Shown piece after piece: positions 34,216 through 47,000 of a stretch of 64,000 nt of DNA. Origin of the DNA: Purshia tridentata. Lineage: Eukaryota; Streptophyta; Magnoliopsida; Rosales; Rosaceae. The translations under genes were made by a program, and so were the position numbers. Position 1 is the first letter of the stretch. Every line of letters starts with the position of its first letter. The notes under the pieces were generated by a model that did not search any database, had not been told where the DNA came from, and saw nothing but the letters and a program-made list of their open reading frames with translations. Location of the stretch: the NCBI GenBank assembly GCA_003254885.1, contig QANT01008853.1, forward strand, positions 1 through 64,000, written 5' to 3'.

Positions 34216-37200
34216 ATGGCGCACTCTCTCTCCTTCTCCTCCTCTTTTTCTCTTCTCCCAACAACCCCTTCTTCTCTCAAACGCGCCACTCCATTTCACT
34301 CTCTTTCCGTCAAAGCCTCCATTGACAAGGATCCCACCTCAACCTCAAACTCTGACTCAAACTCCAAACCCATCACCACAAGCTCCAAACCCAGCTCGTG
34401 GGTCAGCCCGGACTGGCTCACTTCTCTGACCCGGTCCCTAACCGCGTCCAAAAACGACGACTCGGGAATTCCCATTGCCAGCGCGAAGCTCGAGGACGTC
34501 TCTGAGCTTCTTGGTGGTGCTCTGTTTCTGCCGCTGTTTAAGTGGATGAACCAGTACGGACCCATTTACAGGCTCGCCGCTGGGCCCAGAAATTTTGTGG
34601 TGGTCAGTGACCCTGCCATTGCTAAGCACGTGCTTAGGAACTACGGCAAGTATGCTAAGGGTCTTGTTGCTGAGGTCTCTGAGTTTTTGTTCGGGTCGGG
34701 TTTTGCCATTGCTGAAGGCTCACTTTGGACGGTAATGCTAATCAATTTCTTGTTAGAAAAATCAAAGTTTGTTTGATTTCATATGTTGTGTGTAGTTTGT
34801 TGTAGTCTGTTTAGCTTTATTTTTTATGCATTGTGTGTTTCTTAGTTGCCGTAATTAGATATGGGTGGTGTTTTGTTTGTAATGTGGTACCTTGTGGTCT
34901 GTCATTTTGGGACATTGAATAATGAGCAGGAGACTTCTCTTTCATAATTTCGTTAAGGTTTTCGAGCTACCAATCTGGTTCTGTTGATGTATGGTTCATA
35001 ATGATGATTGTTGGGGAAGAAAAAGAAAAATATATATATATATATATATTTTTTGATTAATTCTTAGGCCAGNTATATATATATATATATTTTTTTTTGA
35101 TTAATTCTTAGGCCAGTTGGTTGGGGGATACGTTGAGAGAAAATAATGGAAAATTCCTAGTTAGCTGTTTTTTTTACCTTTTCTTGAGCAATGTGATGCT
35201 TGATTTTTTTTTAATCTTTTGTGCTACCAAAATCTTGCATATCATTAGGGCCTGATTGCCTTCATAAAACTTGTTCTGTTGAGTATTCAAAGGGATTGTA
35301 GAGATAGCAGTTACCCAATTAGCATGGAATCTTAAAATATGGTTTCATGAGTAATGCTTCTTCATGTTACTATAGTTTTCACTCAACAAGTTTTCAACCT
35401 GTGTTGATAAATAGATGAAACTGGATATGGCACGGTTGGCTTTTTTCCATCTCATTTGAACATGATATCTTATTCATACTAGGCAAGGCGCAGGGCTGTG
35501 GTGCCATCTCTTCATAAGAAGTACTTGTCCGTGATAGTTGACCGGGTGTTTTGCAAATGTGCTGAGAGATTAGTGGAGAAGCTACAATCTGATGCACTTA
35601 ATGGAACGGCTGTAAACATGGAGGAGAAATTTTCTCAATTAACTCTTGATGTTATAGGCCTGTCTTTATTTAACTACAATTTTGATTCTCTTACCTCTGA
35701 TAGTCCTGTTATTGATGCTGTTTACACAGCACTGAAAGAGGCAGAGCTTCGTTCTACTGATATATTACCCTATTGGAAGGCAAGTTCTCTCAAGTATCCT
35801 AATCTTGCGCTTCTTTGGGTTTTTTTTGGGCTGTGATCATAGTTTTCTTTTTCTTTTTTTCCTTTTTTGTGTTTTGGTGCAGATAAATGCTTTGTGTAAG
35901 ATAATCCCAAGACAAATAAAAGCTGCAAAATCAGTTTCAGTGATCAGGAGTGCTGTTGAAGAACTTATTGCTAAGTGCAAAGAAATTGTGGAAGCTGAGG
36001 GTGAAAGAATTGATGGGGAAGAATATATAAATGATGCTGATCCAAGCATCCTTCGATTTTTGCTTGCAAGTAGAGAAGAGGTCTGCATATACTAGCTTTC
36101 ATCATGATAAATGTTCTCTCATATCCTTAAAATTCACAGTTAGAGAGGTTTATTTTGAATAGGAATGTCAGCTACTGTGTTTCAATAAACGTTTATAGGA
36201 TTCTTTGAGAATTAAGGTTCATGTTGAATAGGGGAACACTGATTTTTTATTTTTTTATTTTTAAAGTATTCATCTTCGTACATAGAAACAGTGCTATGAA
36301 TGTAAATGGGTGAGAACAGATTATCTCCTGATGCATACGCAGAATGCTCATCTCATTGGGCTTTGAAATATATGCTTAATTTGACTTGAACCTTTGCTTA
36401 ATACTCTGATTTCAACTAAATTGGTTAAGTCATTTCTTATATTGCGCGCATCATAAAAGTTAAAAATGAAGGTTATGGTGAATCCCATATTTGTAAGTTT
36501 TATCCTTACATGCATTTATTAAGGATTTCTGTATGCAAGTGACCTTATGCTTGGTGTACTGGATTTCTGTATATATCCATTTAAATGTTTGTGCGAGAAG
36601 ACTGAAGAGGTCACTTATTAATCTACTTAGTTTCCTATGAAGGATTGAGATTGAGTTAAATAGTTAGTAAGTTTAACATTAATTAGTTCTAAAGTGAAGA
36701 CTGAGGATGCTATATTTTTCAGCCAAGTGTACAATTACGAGATGATCTTTTGTCTATGTTGGTTGCTGGACATGAGACAACTGGTTCAGTGTTGACTTGG
36801 ACACTCTATCTTCTAAGTAAGGTATCCTTTCCTTTTATGTGTTTCTCTCATGCCAGTAGGTTACTGAGGTACCAATTATATGAAGAATAGATTCTTCATG
36901 TATCTGCTTATTTTCATTAATGCAGAATTCCCGCTCATTGGTGAAAGCACAACAAGAAGTTGATACAGTTTTACAGGGACGGCCTCCTTCCTATGATGAC
37001 ATAAAGGATCTAAAGTTCTTGACACGCTGCATAATGGAATCAATGCGTCTCTTCCCACATCCTCCTGTAGGTTACAGTTCTTCTCTTCCATATATGTGAA
37101 CTGTAATGCAATTAGGAAAAACTAAAAAACATTGTATAGTATGTTGCATCATGTTTTTATTGATGGTTCTACTGTTATAATTTATTTAGGTTTTGATAAG

Positions 37201-38589
37201 AAGAGCTCAAGTTGCTGACGTGCTCCCTGGAAATTACAAAGTCAATCCTGGTCAAGATATTATGATATCAGTATATAATATCCATCACTCTTCAGAGGTG
37301 TCATCTTATGTTTTGAAAAACTTATTTTTAATTTTAAAAATTTCACATTCTTTTCTTCTAGATTCTAAATTCCACCCATTGTTTATGCATTCCTCCCTAG
37401 TTCAAGCATACATGTTAAGACACTGAATTGTGAATTAGTTTCCCTTATATTCTTGGTACCTAAAATGTTTTTCGTGTGTATTTTTCTTCCTTTTTTCTTG
37501 ATCATTTTACAAGGTATGGGAGAGAGCAGAAGAGTTTGCACCAGAAAGATTTGATTTGGAAGGCCCCGTACCTAATGAAACAAACACGGATTTCAGGTAC
37601 TCATAGTTTACACCCTTTTTGGGATGCAGCAGTAGCAACATGCTTTCTTGATTCTTTTCTTATCCTCTTGGCGATCTTTTAAGAAGTACATGCTCAATAT
37701 TCAACCTGAAGCTCAAATACATTATCTTTATTTTTTTGTTACATATATCTGTGGTTAAGCAAAATTATCTACTGTAGGTTCATTCCATTCAGTGGAGGAC
37801 CAAGAAAGTGTGTTGGTGATCAGTTTGCTCTGTTGGAGGCTATTGTTGCTCTAGCAATATTTATTCAGCACCTCAACTTTGAGCTGGTCCCAGATCAGAA
37901 CATTAGCATGACAACAGGAGCAACAATTCACACCACAAATGTAATGTTTTTCAACTCTCATGCAAGAATTTTATTACAGAGATTATCCGTAATTCAAATC
38001 CTGATAAGAAATTTAGGACACATGGTATTTCTATTCAAAAACTGTTTTCAGAAATTCACTTCCTTAATTCATCCATAAATAACAAAGAGGAAAACAAAAA
38101 ATCCTTTTCAGAAAGGATATAGTGCCACTTGATCAACAAAAACAGTGTTATCGGGATAGCTCTTGTATATTTGCCTTAGTAGCATAGAATTATAAAACCA
38201 GCAAAACTATTCTTACCATATTTTGACCACATTGTTTATTACATCTTTTACGTAGGTGAGATCCATATGGGTGGGGACAATAACTAATATGATACGTTTA
38301 ATATTTACTCATAAAATCTGCATCTTTTTGGCCTGGTTGTGATTTAAGCACGAATATTATAATGCATAACATGTTTTTTAAGAAAGTGAGAGGACAAAGA
38401 GGGATACAATTTTTTATTTTTGTTGAAATCAAAATTAAATTTGTTTGGATTGGATTTTCCTCTTTGGGAAAGGCGCATTATAAGGTGTGCTGACAGGGGT
38501 AGTGTTTGTTGCAGGGTTTGTACATGAAACTGACCCAACGCCAAGCAAAATCCGCGTTTGCAACTTCGTCATCATCTACTTCTTACTAA
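34216..38589 (+). CDS. LUT1: CYP97C1 carotenoid epsilon-ring hydroxylase (LUT1)
   Basis: Nine exons (34216-34731, 35483-35779, 35883-36080, 36723-36821, 36926-37066, 37190-37297, 37514-37596, 37778-37940, 38515-38589) give 559 residues. The first ~55 residues are a Ser/Thr-rich plastid transit peptide. [14 protein letters not shown] and [20 protein letters not shown] are diagnostic for the CYP97C branch. P450 landmarks are intact: AGHETT (~352-357), ExxR at 408-411, PERF at 463-466 and the haem loop [10 protein letters not shown] with ligand Cys492. The enzyme hydroxylates the epsilon ring of alpha-carotene derivatives in the last step to lutein. The intron after exon 2 has a GC donor (AAG then GCAAGT), and the donor after exon 3 (GTCTGC) is weak. 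The neighbouring N-methyltransferase gene is in the same orientation, as in Arabidopsis. Confidence 0.96.
35031..35116. repeat. Tandem copy of ~42 bp with an ambiguous base, in LUT1 intron 1
   Basis: A TA run followed by 'ttgattaattcttaggccag' appears twice, with a single undetermined base (n) at 35073 exactly at the junction. This pattern fits an assembly join or collapsed repeat as well as a real duplication. Confidence 0.75.
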
Positions 38590-39774
38590 TTACTTATTAA
38601 CATCTACTTTGCATGTAATTAAATTATTAAAGTATGATTTAATCCATGTTTCATGAACTGATCATAATATTACATAAAAAAAAGATGAGATTTTAGACTA
38701 AATATTAAAAAGTCCGTTGACTTTAGGTGTTAAATTTTAATGTTTTTTCATTTTAACTATTAAAATATTTATGTAATTTTAATTTAAATACTAAATTTCA
38801 GTTTAAATATTAATTTTTAAAGACATGATATACCAAGCACTTGTTACTGTTCATCGAGTATTCCACACTTTTCATTTAGCATTCGGGAGATTTTTTTTTT
38901 TTTTACATACTCAATTATGACGGTTCAACAGTCACAATTTTTTACTAATTTGTTATTTTTTTTAGGATTTACTAGGCTTAAACTATAATGTTTAGTTTTT
39001 AGGTTATAATACTTCATCTCCCAAACTTAATGGTCATTGATGTTGGTGTTTATTAATGGATTCATAATTACATGTTTAGACTATTATCATTGTACTTTAC
39101 GAAAGAAACACACATTTTTTTATGACACCATGGTACAACTTAATTCGTTGTGTTTTACTAGAAATTTCCTGACTTGGATTCTCTACCGGTTCATCTTATG
39201 ACAAACTTTATTATCCGCAACTTTTAATTCAAATAGTCCATTAAACAAAATGTATTTTATTCATCACATGCGCATCTCATGAGACCTGACAGACCCTCGT
39301 GAGTCTTATGCATGGTCTTTTTCAGCAAGTAATTAAGATATTTGAATGTGATTTGACCCTCCCCTACACTACTTCCACCGCCGATAGGCATACCCACGTA
39401 TAATATTTTTACTATTATAAAATTAGGAGACATTTTGATATTACCACTTTAACAAATTTTAAATTTTCATAAATATTATTTATTAAATTTAATAAATAAA
39501 GATACAATTATAAAATATAAAAATAAAAATAAAAACACCTCATTGTCTTAGAAAGTGTAAAAAATTATAAATATATACTAAGTATGTGCCAAGAATCTAA
39601 TATAATAAATGCCAACAACTATATGTTTATAGGATCAGATAAAAGATTATTGAACGGCTGAAATCAAAAGTAACAGGGAGGGAGAGGATCCTTGTCCATA
39701 TATCATATATGTGGTATGGTAGTAGAGAAATAAAAGTCAGAAAAAGAGAATAGTGAATCAGTGATCAACTGATA
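38590..39774. other. Interval between LUT1 and the methyltransferase gene
   Basis: About 1.2 kb of AT-rich sequence with the LUT1 3' end and the next promoter. No gene, repeat family or RNA is recognised. Confidence 0.5.
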
Positions 39775-42085
39775 ATGGAGGACAACAACAACGAGACCTC
39801 AGAGCCGCGCAACCAAGCCAGACTGGGCATACTGGAGCTGGCCAACATGATCAGTGTCCCCATGTCCCTAAACGCCGTCGTTCGCCTCAACGTCGCAGAC
39901 GCCATCTGGCAGTCCGGCTCCAACGCTCCCCTCTCCGCCTCCCAGATCCTTGCACGTATTCTCCCCCAAGGCGGCGGCGACGCCGACAACCTCCAGCGTA
40001 TCCTCCGCATGCTCGCCAGCTACGGCGTCTTCTCCGAGCACCTCAACGAAGCCTCCCAAGATGGTGTTAGAAAGTTCTCCCTCACCGACGTCGGCAAAAC
40101 GCTCGTCACCGATTCAAACGGCCTGTCGTATGGCTCTTACGTTCTCCAACACCACCAGGTTTCTCTTGCTCTGCCATTTTAAGTTTTTGCACCTTTTTTT
40201 GGGGAAGTTTATAACATTACTCAAAATTTGTGTTATTTTTAGAGATTTTTTGTATCAAATTTTTAATAGAAACTCGAACACTTAAAAATAGTTAACTAAG
40301 AATCGTTAATGAAAATATAAATGAATTAGTTTTCAAAATATCCTCCATTGTTCGGAAAAATATTAAAGGCGGTGTGGGATTATAGGATGTGCTAATGAGG
40401 GCGTGGCCGTTGGTGCACGAAGCTGTGGTGGACCCCACGGTGGAGCCTTTCGTGAAGGCTAATGGCGAGCCGGCTTACGACTACTACGGGAAGAAGCCGG
40501 AGATGAACGGCTTGATGCAAAGGGCGATGTCGGGGGTGTCGGTGCCGTTCATGAAGGCGATATTGGACGGCTACGATGGGTTTGAAGGGGTGAAGAGATT
40601 AGTGGATGTTGGCGGGAGTGCAGGGGATTGCCTGAGGATGATCCTACAGAAGCATCCCACTGTACGCGAAGGGATTAATTTTGACTTGCCTGAGGTCGTT
40701 GCCAAGGCACCTACCATAACTGGTGAGATTAATTACGTTTTTATTATGATTATTTTTATTTCGTTAGTTTTCTGCGTCTTTTAATGACTTTGAGGTGTTA
40801 ATTATTTTTTCAGGAGTGACTCACGTTGGTGGTGACATGTTCAAGTCAATTCCTGCTGCTGATGCCATTTTCATGAAGGTACATTATTCATATAGTGAAG
40901 AATATTTCACTCTCTTCTCTGTTTTTGATTTGGGAGAAGAAAAACAGATAAGAACCAACACATATTTTAAATTTTTAAGTAGGATGCTTAGATTAACTAA
41001 AAGACTCTTCAATATTTTAGAACAGGATTCTATACTAATCCATGCTTCGAGACAGAGTTAATAATCTATGCATGTGGCTGGTGAGCTAATCTAAAGGTCA
41101 AATACATTCCCCTTAGTCATTATTGTCATGACTCAAAATTAATAAATAAATAAATAATCCTTTCAAAGTTCAGAGTTTGGCAGTAATTGGCAGATATTTG
41201 TGAGAGATATGTTGTGTTGAACACTAATACAAATACATAAAATTTTATACAAAAATGAAGGAACGCTAGTTATCTTTCTATTTGTGTCTTTTTTTTTTCT
41301 TGTCCATTCTCCAATGTAATGATTGAAATTATTTATTTTTACAAAAAATTAACCAAATCAAATATCATTAACAAATAAATAGACGGCTTTGAAAAATTTA
41401 TTTTTACAAAAAATTAACCAAATCGAATATCATTAACAAATAAATAGACGGCTTTGAAAATAATAAGTATGATTTAAGCGATTTCCATATGAGACTATAC
41501 TACAAAATGGGCATGAGAAGAGAGAAGACTCCAAGGAAAAGGACAGCTAACATTTCTTCTAAAATGCATTAAACATATGCAATAATTTTTTATGGAAGCC
41601 TACCTCCAAACAGCCATTTATTAAGCTCTTGACATTTACTTATCAAGGAAAAAAAGAATAAAATCGGCCCCATTTTTCTTGGGAAACATTTTCTTGGTGA
41701 CAAACCCTAATTACAGATAGCATTGACTTAGGAACTCAAATTTCTGTATTTTTAAGCATGACTAACATACTATATTACTTGGCAGTGGGTTTTATCAACA
41801 TGGACGGATAGCGAATGCAAGCTGATCATGGAGAATTGCTACAAGGCACTTCCAGCAGGAGGGAAATTGATAGCTTGTGAGCCGGTGTTGCCGAAGAAAT
41901 CAGACGACAGTCGTAGGACGCGTGCCCTCCTAGAAAACGACATATTCGTGATGACAATATACAGGGCCAAGGGCAGGAACAGGACTGAAGAGGAACTCCG
42001 GCAGCTTGGTCTCTCCGCCGGCTTCTCCCATTTCCGATCAATTGATATCGATTATTTTTATACCGTCTTAGAATTTCAAAAATGA
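39775..42085 (+). CDS. NANMT: Nicotinate N-methyltransferase-like enzyme (OMT family)
   Basis: Four exons (39775-40158, 40386-40722, 40814-40878, 41786-42085) give 361 residues. The N-terminal dimerisation domain (QARLGILELANMISVPMSLN) is followed by the SAM-binding fold: LVDVGGSAGDCL (~200-210) is motif I, and GDMF and FMKWVL are later conserved parts. In plant caffeate-type O-methyltransferases the stretch MKWICHDWSD holds the catalytic His; here it reads MKWVLSTWTD, so that His is Ser266. This fits Arabidopsis At3g53140, reported as a nicotinate N-methyltransferase making trigonelline in NAD salvage, where no acid/base His is needed. The gene lies directly downstream of LUT1 on the same strand. 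Substrate is inferred from orthology. Exon 1 and 2 are much more GC-rich than the flanks. Confidence 0.85.
41331..41460. repeat. 65-bp tandem duplication in intron 3 of the methyltransferase gene
   Basis: Two adjacent 65-base units (41331-41395, 41396-41460) differ at one base, so the event is recent. It is intronic with no apparent effect on splice sites. Confidence 0.85.
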
Positions 42086-42479
42086 GTTCAATAATTGATA
42101 TTTGGAATGATTGAATTCTATCTTTCTTAGAATTTGAGTAAAACTTTCGTATAACAAAAGTATACACTATTTGTCATTTTGATCGAGATTGATATTTAGA
42201 TATACTGGTTATGGACCCATGGGGCTCATTTGGATGTGTTACGGTTAATGGCCATTTCCTCAAACTAAAGCCTTGACTATGAAGCATTAAGAAATCTAGT
42301 AAAATCATGCAACCAACATTTGGCTTCAAACCCCTGGGTCCAACCCAACCAACCAACCTTACAGAGAAGGAAAGTGCGGCCCAGCTGTCAATTAGACGCT
42401 GAACCGAATGCAGTGGGATGGAATATATCACCCACTAGAATTTAGATTTTACTCAAATTCGGTCCAAGAATGCACTTAT

Positions 42480-43060
42480 TGTTGAGATTTGAAATTTTGA
42501 TCGGTGCAAACCGATATTCAAATATAAATATACCATGTAGCAAATATAATATAGTCGAGTAAAATAATACATATGAGATTAATGTGATTCGGCAAATTTT
42601 TATCTATGTTCATCAAAGAAATTTATATACTATAAATATACAAATAATATAAGACACACTTGAATTAAATTATATAACTCAATTCTACAAACCCTTGTAC
42701 ACCTACACTCATATTTAAACTCTTTATCTCAACCAAGAGTATTGCACCCTTTCTCTTGTTTTCTCTACACTCAGAAGCTCTCAAGTTCCTTCTCTAATGT
42801 TTGTTGGATGCTTTTGATGCATATTGGAATGGACGCATCCTATACTCTATTTATAGGCCATTTCCAGTAGGTATGAAAACGACCATGCGTATTGTCTTCC
42901 TTCCTATTCCTATTAAGGTAGCAGCAAATGATCGAAGACCAAAAGTGATCTTTAAATTCAATCTATCATTTAATGCATATAGATAGCATAGGAACTTGTT
43001 GTAAAAACATATGCTAGCTCTTGCAATACAAACTCAAATCTTATTTTCACTTAGGTAGGT
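42480..43060. mobile_element. LTR-like fossil, tentative
   Basis: The sequence runs through 'gattaatgtgattcggcaa', 'cactcagaagctctcaagttcc' and 'ctctatttataggcc', a word order common in LTRs and short LTR elements of dicots. No internal region, primer site or second LTR is visible, so if correct it is an old solo-type remnant. Ends are approximate. Confidence 0.3.
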
Positions 43061-43079
43061 TTTAAACCTTAAACGCTCA

Positions 43080-43150
43080 ACTTACTTTAATAATTGTACA
43101 CATTTTATAATGTGTGTAGATTCGTAATACTATATCAGCATGTCACGTAA
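43080..43150 (+). repeat. Partial copy of the 32-kb MITE arm
   Basis: Words such as aattgtacac, ttataat, agatt.gtaat and tcagcatg occur in the same order as at ~32,220-32,280. The other arm is not seen. Confidence 0.35.
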
Positions 43151-43917
43151 TATTATTGTCACACACAATATTTTTGTCATTTTAGCCCTAAATTTTGGAT
43201 GAAACTTAATTCCAAACTTCCAATTTTCAATCAATAACAAATTTGATTACATGATCTGATTTGATTTCCATTCCCATTTCACCACCGCACCTAAAGAGAA
43301 CCATGTTACAGAAGATCCATTGGAGGAACCTCAGCACCAACAAGGTGTGAAGCATTGTAACCATTGTTCGCATAAGTGGGCCCCACTGGATGAGCAAGAA
43401 AACTTGAGAAATATCAAGACGTCGATAGTGTCGAGGCCAAAAATAGAAATAATTACTTAACATTGCCTCGCTAACCCCACCATTTCTTATTTTTCTCTGA
43501 CGACTACGATTTCGAGGCTAAAGAATCCTCACTTTTTATTTCGCTTTCGCCGTTATATCGACGGATCCTTCTCCAGCCAATAAATTTAGAACACGTCAAG
43601 CACCTGGTGCAGCTTTGGACTTCGAGTGTCCACGTGTCGAGTGAAAAGGCGCGGGTAGCAGGGTTCAGCATACGCCGCCCTGCGCGCGTACGCAGACGAT
43701 TGCAGTGTAACGAGCTAGGTGGGGCTGTTTCGATTTGCAGTTTCAGTGGATTTCTCTCTCTCTCTCACACTGTTTGTGTAAGAAACGCCAAAAGTCGAAG
43801 GAAAATAAAACAACACCCTTTGCAACAATGACCAGCTAGCTAACGCACTCTGTCTCTCTCTGCTTTGGTTCTTTCGCTTCATTCACAGACATTCATTCAC
43901 TCTCTCTCTAGCTGGTA

Positions 43918-43984
43918 ATGGTGGTTGTGGTGGAAGATGTGCCATTATTGGAGTGTTTGTGAGAGATGTTGGATTATTAATTAA
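43918..43984 (+). promoter_or_regulatory. Cluster of upstream ORFs before the NT-C2 gene
   Basis: Three short ATG frames precede the main start: 43918-43962 (MVVVVEDVPLLECL), 43937-43984 (15 codons) and 43966-43980 (MLDY). If this is exonic leader they would reduce initiation at 44074. A GT after 'gctg' at ~43,914 could instead put them in a leader intron. Confidence 0.3.
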
Positions 43985-44003
43985 TTAATTAGTTAGTTAT
44001 CAG

Positions 44004-44025
44004 CAACAACAACAACAACAACAAC
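44004..44025 (+). repeat. (CAA)7 microsatellite in the 5' leader
   Basis: Pure CAA triplets ~50 bases before the start codon of the NT-C2 gene, followed by purine-rich GAA/AAG sequence. CAA-rich leaders are often unstructured. Confidence 0.85.
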
Positions 44026-44073
44026 TACAACTAGAAGAAGAGGAAAGAAAAGAACAAAAAGAAAGAGAGAAAG

Positions 44074-47000
44074 ATGTTCAGGCTACACAAGAACAGGCCA
44101 GCTAAATCAGGGGAGAGGATTGATTTCAAGTTCTCCAACTTTAAGGCACTCCAGGTATTACTTCCATTTTTGCATTTATTTATAATTTGCCTTTTCTACG
44201 AGCATTGGAGGTGGACAATTATAAATTATTATGTATGTCATTTGTAATTAATTTTGTAATCCGTGTAAATTGTGACAATTACAAGGAATGTTTTGGAAAT
44301 GCATGAAAAAATTATGTCAAAATCTTGTATGGAAAAGTCTGAATGATTAATACACACTTGCAAATATTTACTTTTACCAAATATATGGATGATCATTTGG
44401 GTTTGAATTGTACATGTATGTTGTCAAAATGAATGTTTGTCAATTGGTTTTGGAATTGATGCCTAGATTTCTTCAATCATATCTTTGTGCTTCTTATGTT
44501 TACTATAACAACAATCTTAGACTGACAGATTATTATGTTGTCGGAATGTGAATCCGACCATGATCAAGTTCAATCATGTGTGAATCTACCATTTAACAAA
44601 AGAGTTTAGATCTATTGCTATATGGCTATGTCCTTGTGTTCTGATATCTCTCTTATCAATAAGTAGAGACAATTTGCTTGCTTAGTGATGATATCTGTGT
44701 TAACAGGTGCCCAAGGGATGGGACAAGCTGTTTGTGTCAATTGTCTCTGTAGAAACTGGGAAACCAATTGCTAAATCAAGCAAAGCAGTGGTAAGAAATG
44801 GGAACTGTCAATGGACTGAGACTCTTTCGGAATCTATATGGATTTCGCAAGATGATTCGTCAAAGGAGATGGAAGGTTGTTTCTTCAAGCTTGTCGTTGC
44901 CATGGTATTGTCATTGTCACTGATTTGATTACATATGCTATCTTTGGCGATCAACTTTCTTATTTTCCTTTATAAATTGAGGACTCCAGTTTATCCACTT
45001 GCTGATGATCCATTTTCAGAATGGGAGTTTGTGTTTTTTCTGTTATTGCTTGCTAATTGGCACTGTTTCAAATGACTTTTTGCTCCTAGGGATCGGCTAG
45101 ATCTGGCATCCTTGGAGAGGCTACAGTCAATATGTCAGATTATATAAGTTCAACTTCTTCTGTTTCAGTTTCTCTTCCATTGAAAAAGTGCAATTATGGG
45201 ACAATTTTACAGGTGCATTTTACAACTTTATGTTATTTATTCTCACTAGATGTTTGACATGTTGCACAAAAATTGACCTCCCTTGTGATCTCTGAGGTAT
45301 GAGAAAGTTATATTTGTTGAATTGAGTCAATACACACTGCTTATGTTTTGCCCAACGTACATAGTATCCCAAATTTGTTCAAAGTGATCACAGTCTTTGC
45401 CATCTTCTTAAAGAATGAAACTATTTCTGTTGGGAGTATATTATCTGTTACGTCTTTAAACTTGATGCTTATTATCTAAAAAATATGGCCAGTTTTGCTG
45501 TTTTACTTAATTCTAGAGCTTGATGCTAAAAAAATTTCTTATGAAAAATGCTTTTACATTTATACCTTTTTTGAGGATATGGAAGATACTGGCCATATGG
45601 TTAGTAATTTTATATCTCTGCAAAGTCAATCTAAAAGGGTGTGTGAGAGTACTAATTGAAGGTATCTACATAAAATCATGAATATATACATTTGGGTATT
45701 CATTTTTCTTTCACTATATCTTTCTTCCCCCACTCATTGCACTAGAGAGTCATCTTGGAGTCATCTTTTCAGCAGTTTTTTGCTTGTCTTTCTGTTTTGC
45801 AGGTAAAAATGAACTGCTTAACACCAAGAAAAAGGCTCAGGTTAGTATTAAATTATTTGTGCTCAGGTTATTATTAAATGATTTGTTTTATTAGATAATT
45901 TGTATTCTATTAGATTGTGAAGATTATCTGCACATGTTTTAGGGATGACGAGTCAAAAGAGACCAACTGTCATTTGGAAGAACCACATGCATATGGTCAT
46001 GGTGTGGACAGCAAGTCAGATGGATTTGATAGTACATTTGAAAGGAGTGTCGATTCTTCCTCCATAAAAGATTTTGGCTTGACCTCAAATCCTGGAGAAC
46101 CTGGGAGCAGAGTATGTTTACACTTTCCCCTAATATTCATTCATTTCTCATTTAATGATGATTGCACTCATCTTTTTAGAACGCTTTTACACTACAAACA
46201 TTACCTGCTTCTTTTAGTAGCTTTCATGTGTTGCTTCAAATTATCAACCTGGAGCATGATCTAGAATGAAGAGTGTTCTGTTTGTTGACACATCAATATA
46301 TCTATTGAAGATTCCCTTCAAAAATTATCTGATGAAAAATTTATTTTGTATTCAATTCAAATTTCAAGTACTAAAGAGTGATCAATATCCAAATCATCAA
46401 TTTTTCTAATTTTCATACTGCACATCCTGTTGAGGGATTATAATGCTTATGCACAAATTTTCAACACTCTACCCATACCATAAAACTGATACATCTTCCT
46501 CACTTCTTGTAGGGAAGTAGTTTCTCCAAATCAGGTTCACATCGCAGTTATGACTCAGCAGAGGGTTCCATAAGAAGGGATATTATGTCCCCGGGAAGCA
46601 ACCTTAGTGTTGAAGGGAACCACCTGATTGGAAGACAAGAGTCAACCACCTCCCAAAATAGTACAACTCATGGAAATTATCCTGCTGACATTCCTTCTCA
46701 ATCAAATCATTCATCATTTAATTCCAGGATTATAGGTTCAGGAAATCATTCTCAGAATTCTCGGAAAGATTTTGCAGAATCATCTTTAAGAATTACTGAT
46801 TCTTCTAAAAACCTTCTGGAAGCGGCAGAAGTTATGATTGAGGAGCTACATGCAGAAGCTAAGATGTGGGAGAGGAATGCCCGGAAGCTAATGCTTGATT
46901 TGGATATATTGAGGACAGAATTCTCTGATCAGTCCAAAAAGCAGGCAAATTTGAATATGGAACTTTCAGCAGCAAACGCAGAACGTGATGGCTTGAAGAA

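Larger units (their letters stand above)
42086..43917. other. Interval before the NT-C2 gene
   Basis: Holds an LTR-like tract (~42,480-43,060), a half-copy of a MITE arm (43,080-43,150), a CACGTG G-box at 43,631-43,636 and a GC-richer, CT-rich zone from ~43,600 that is probably the NT-C2 gene promoter and leader. No further gene is supported. Confidence 0.5.
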
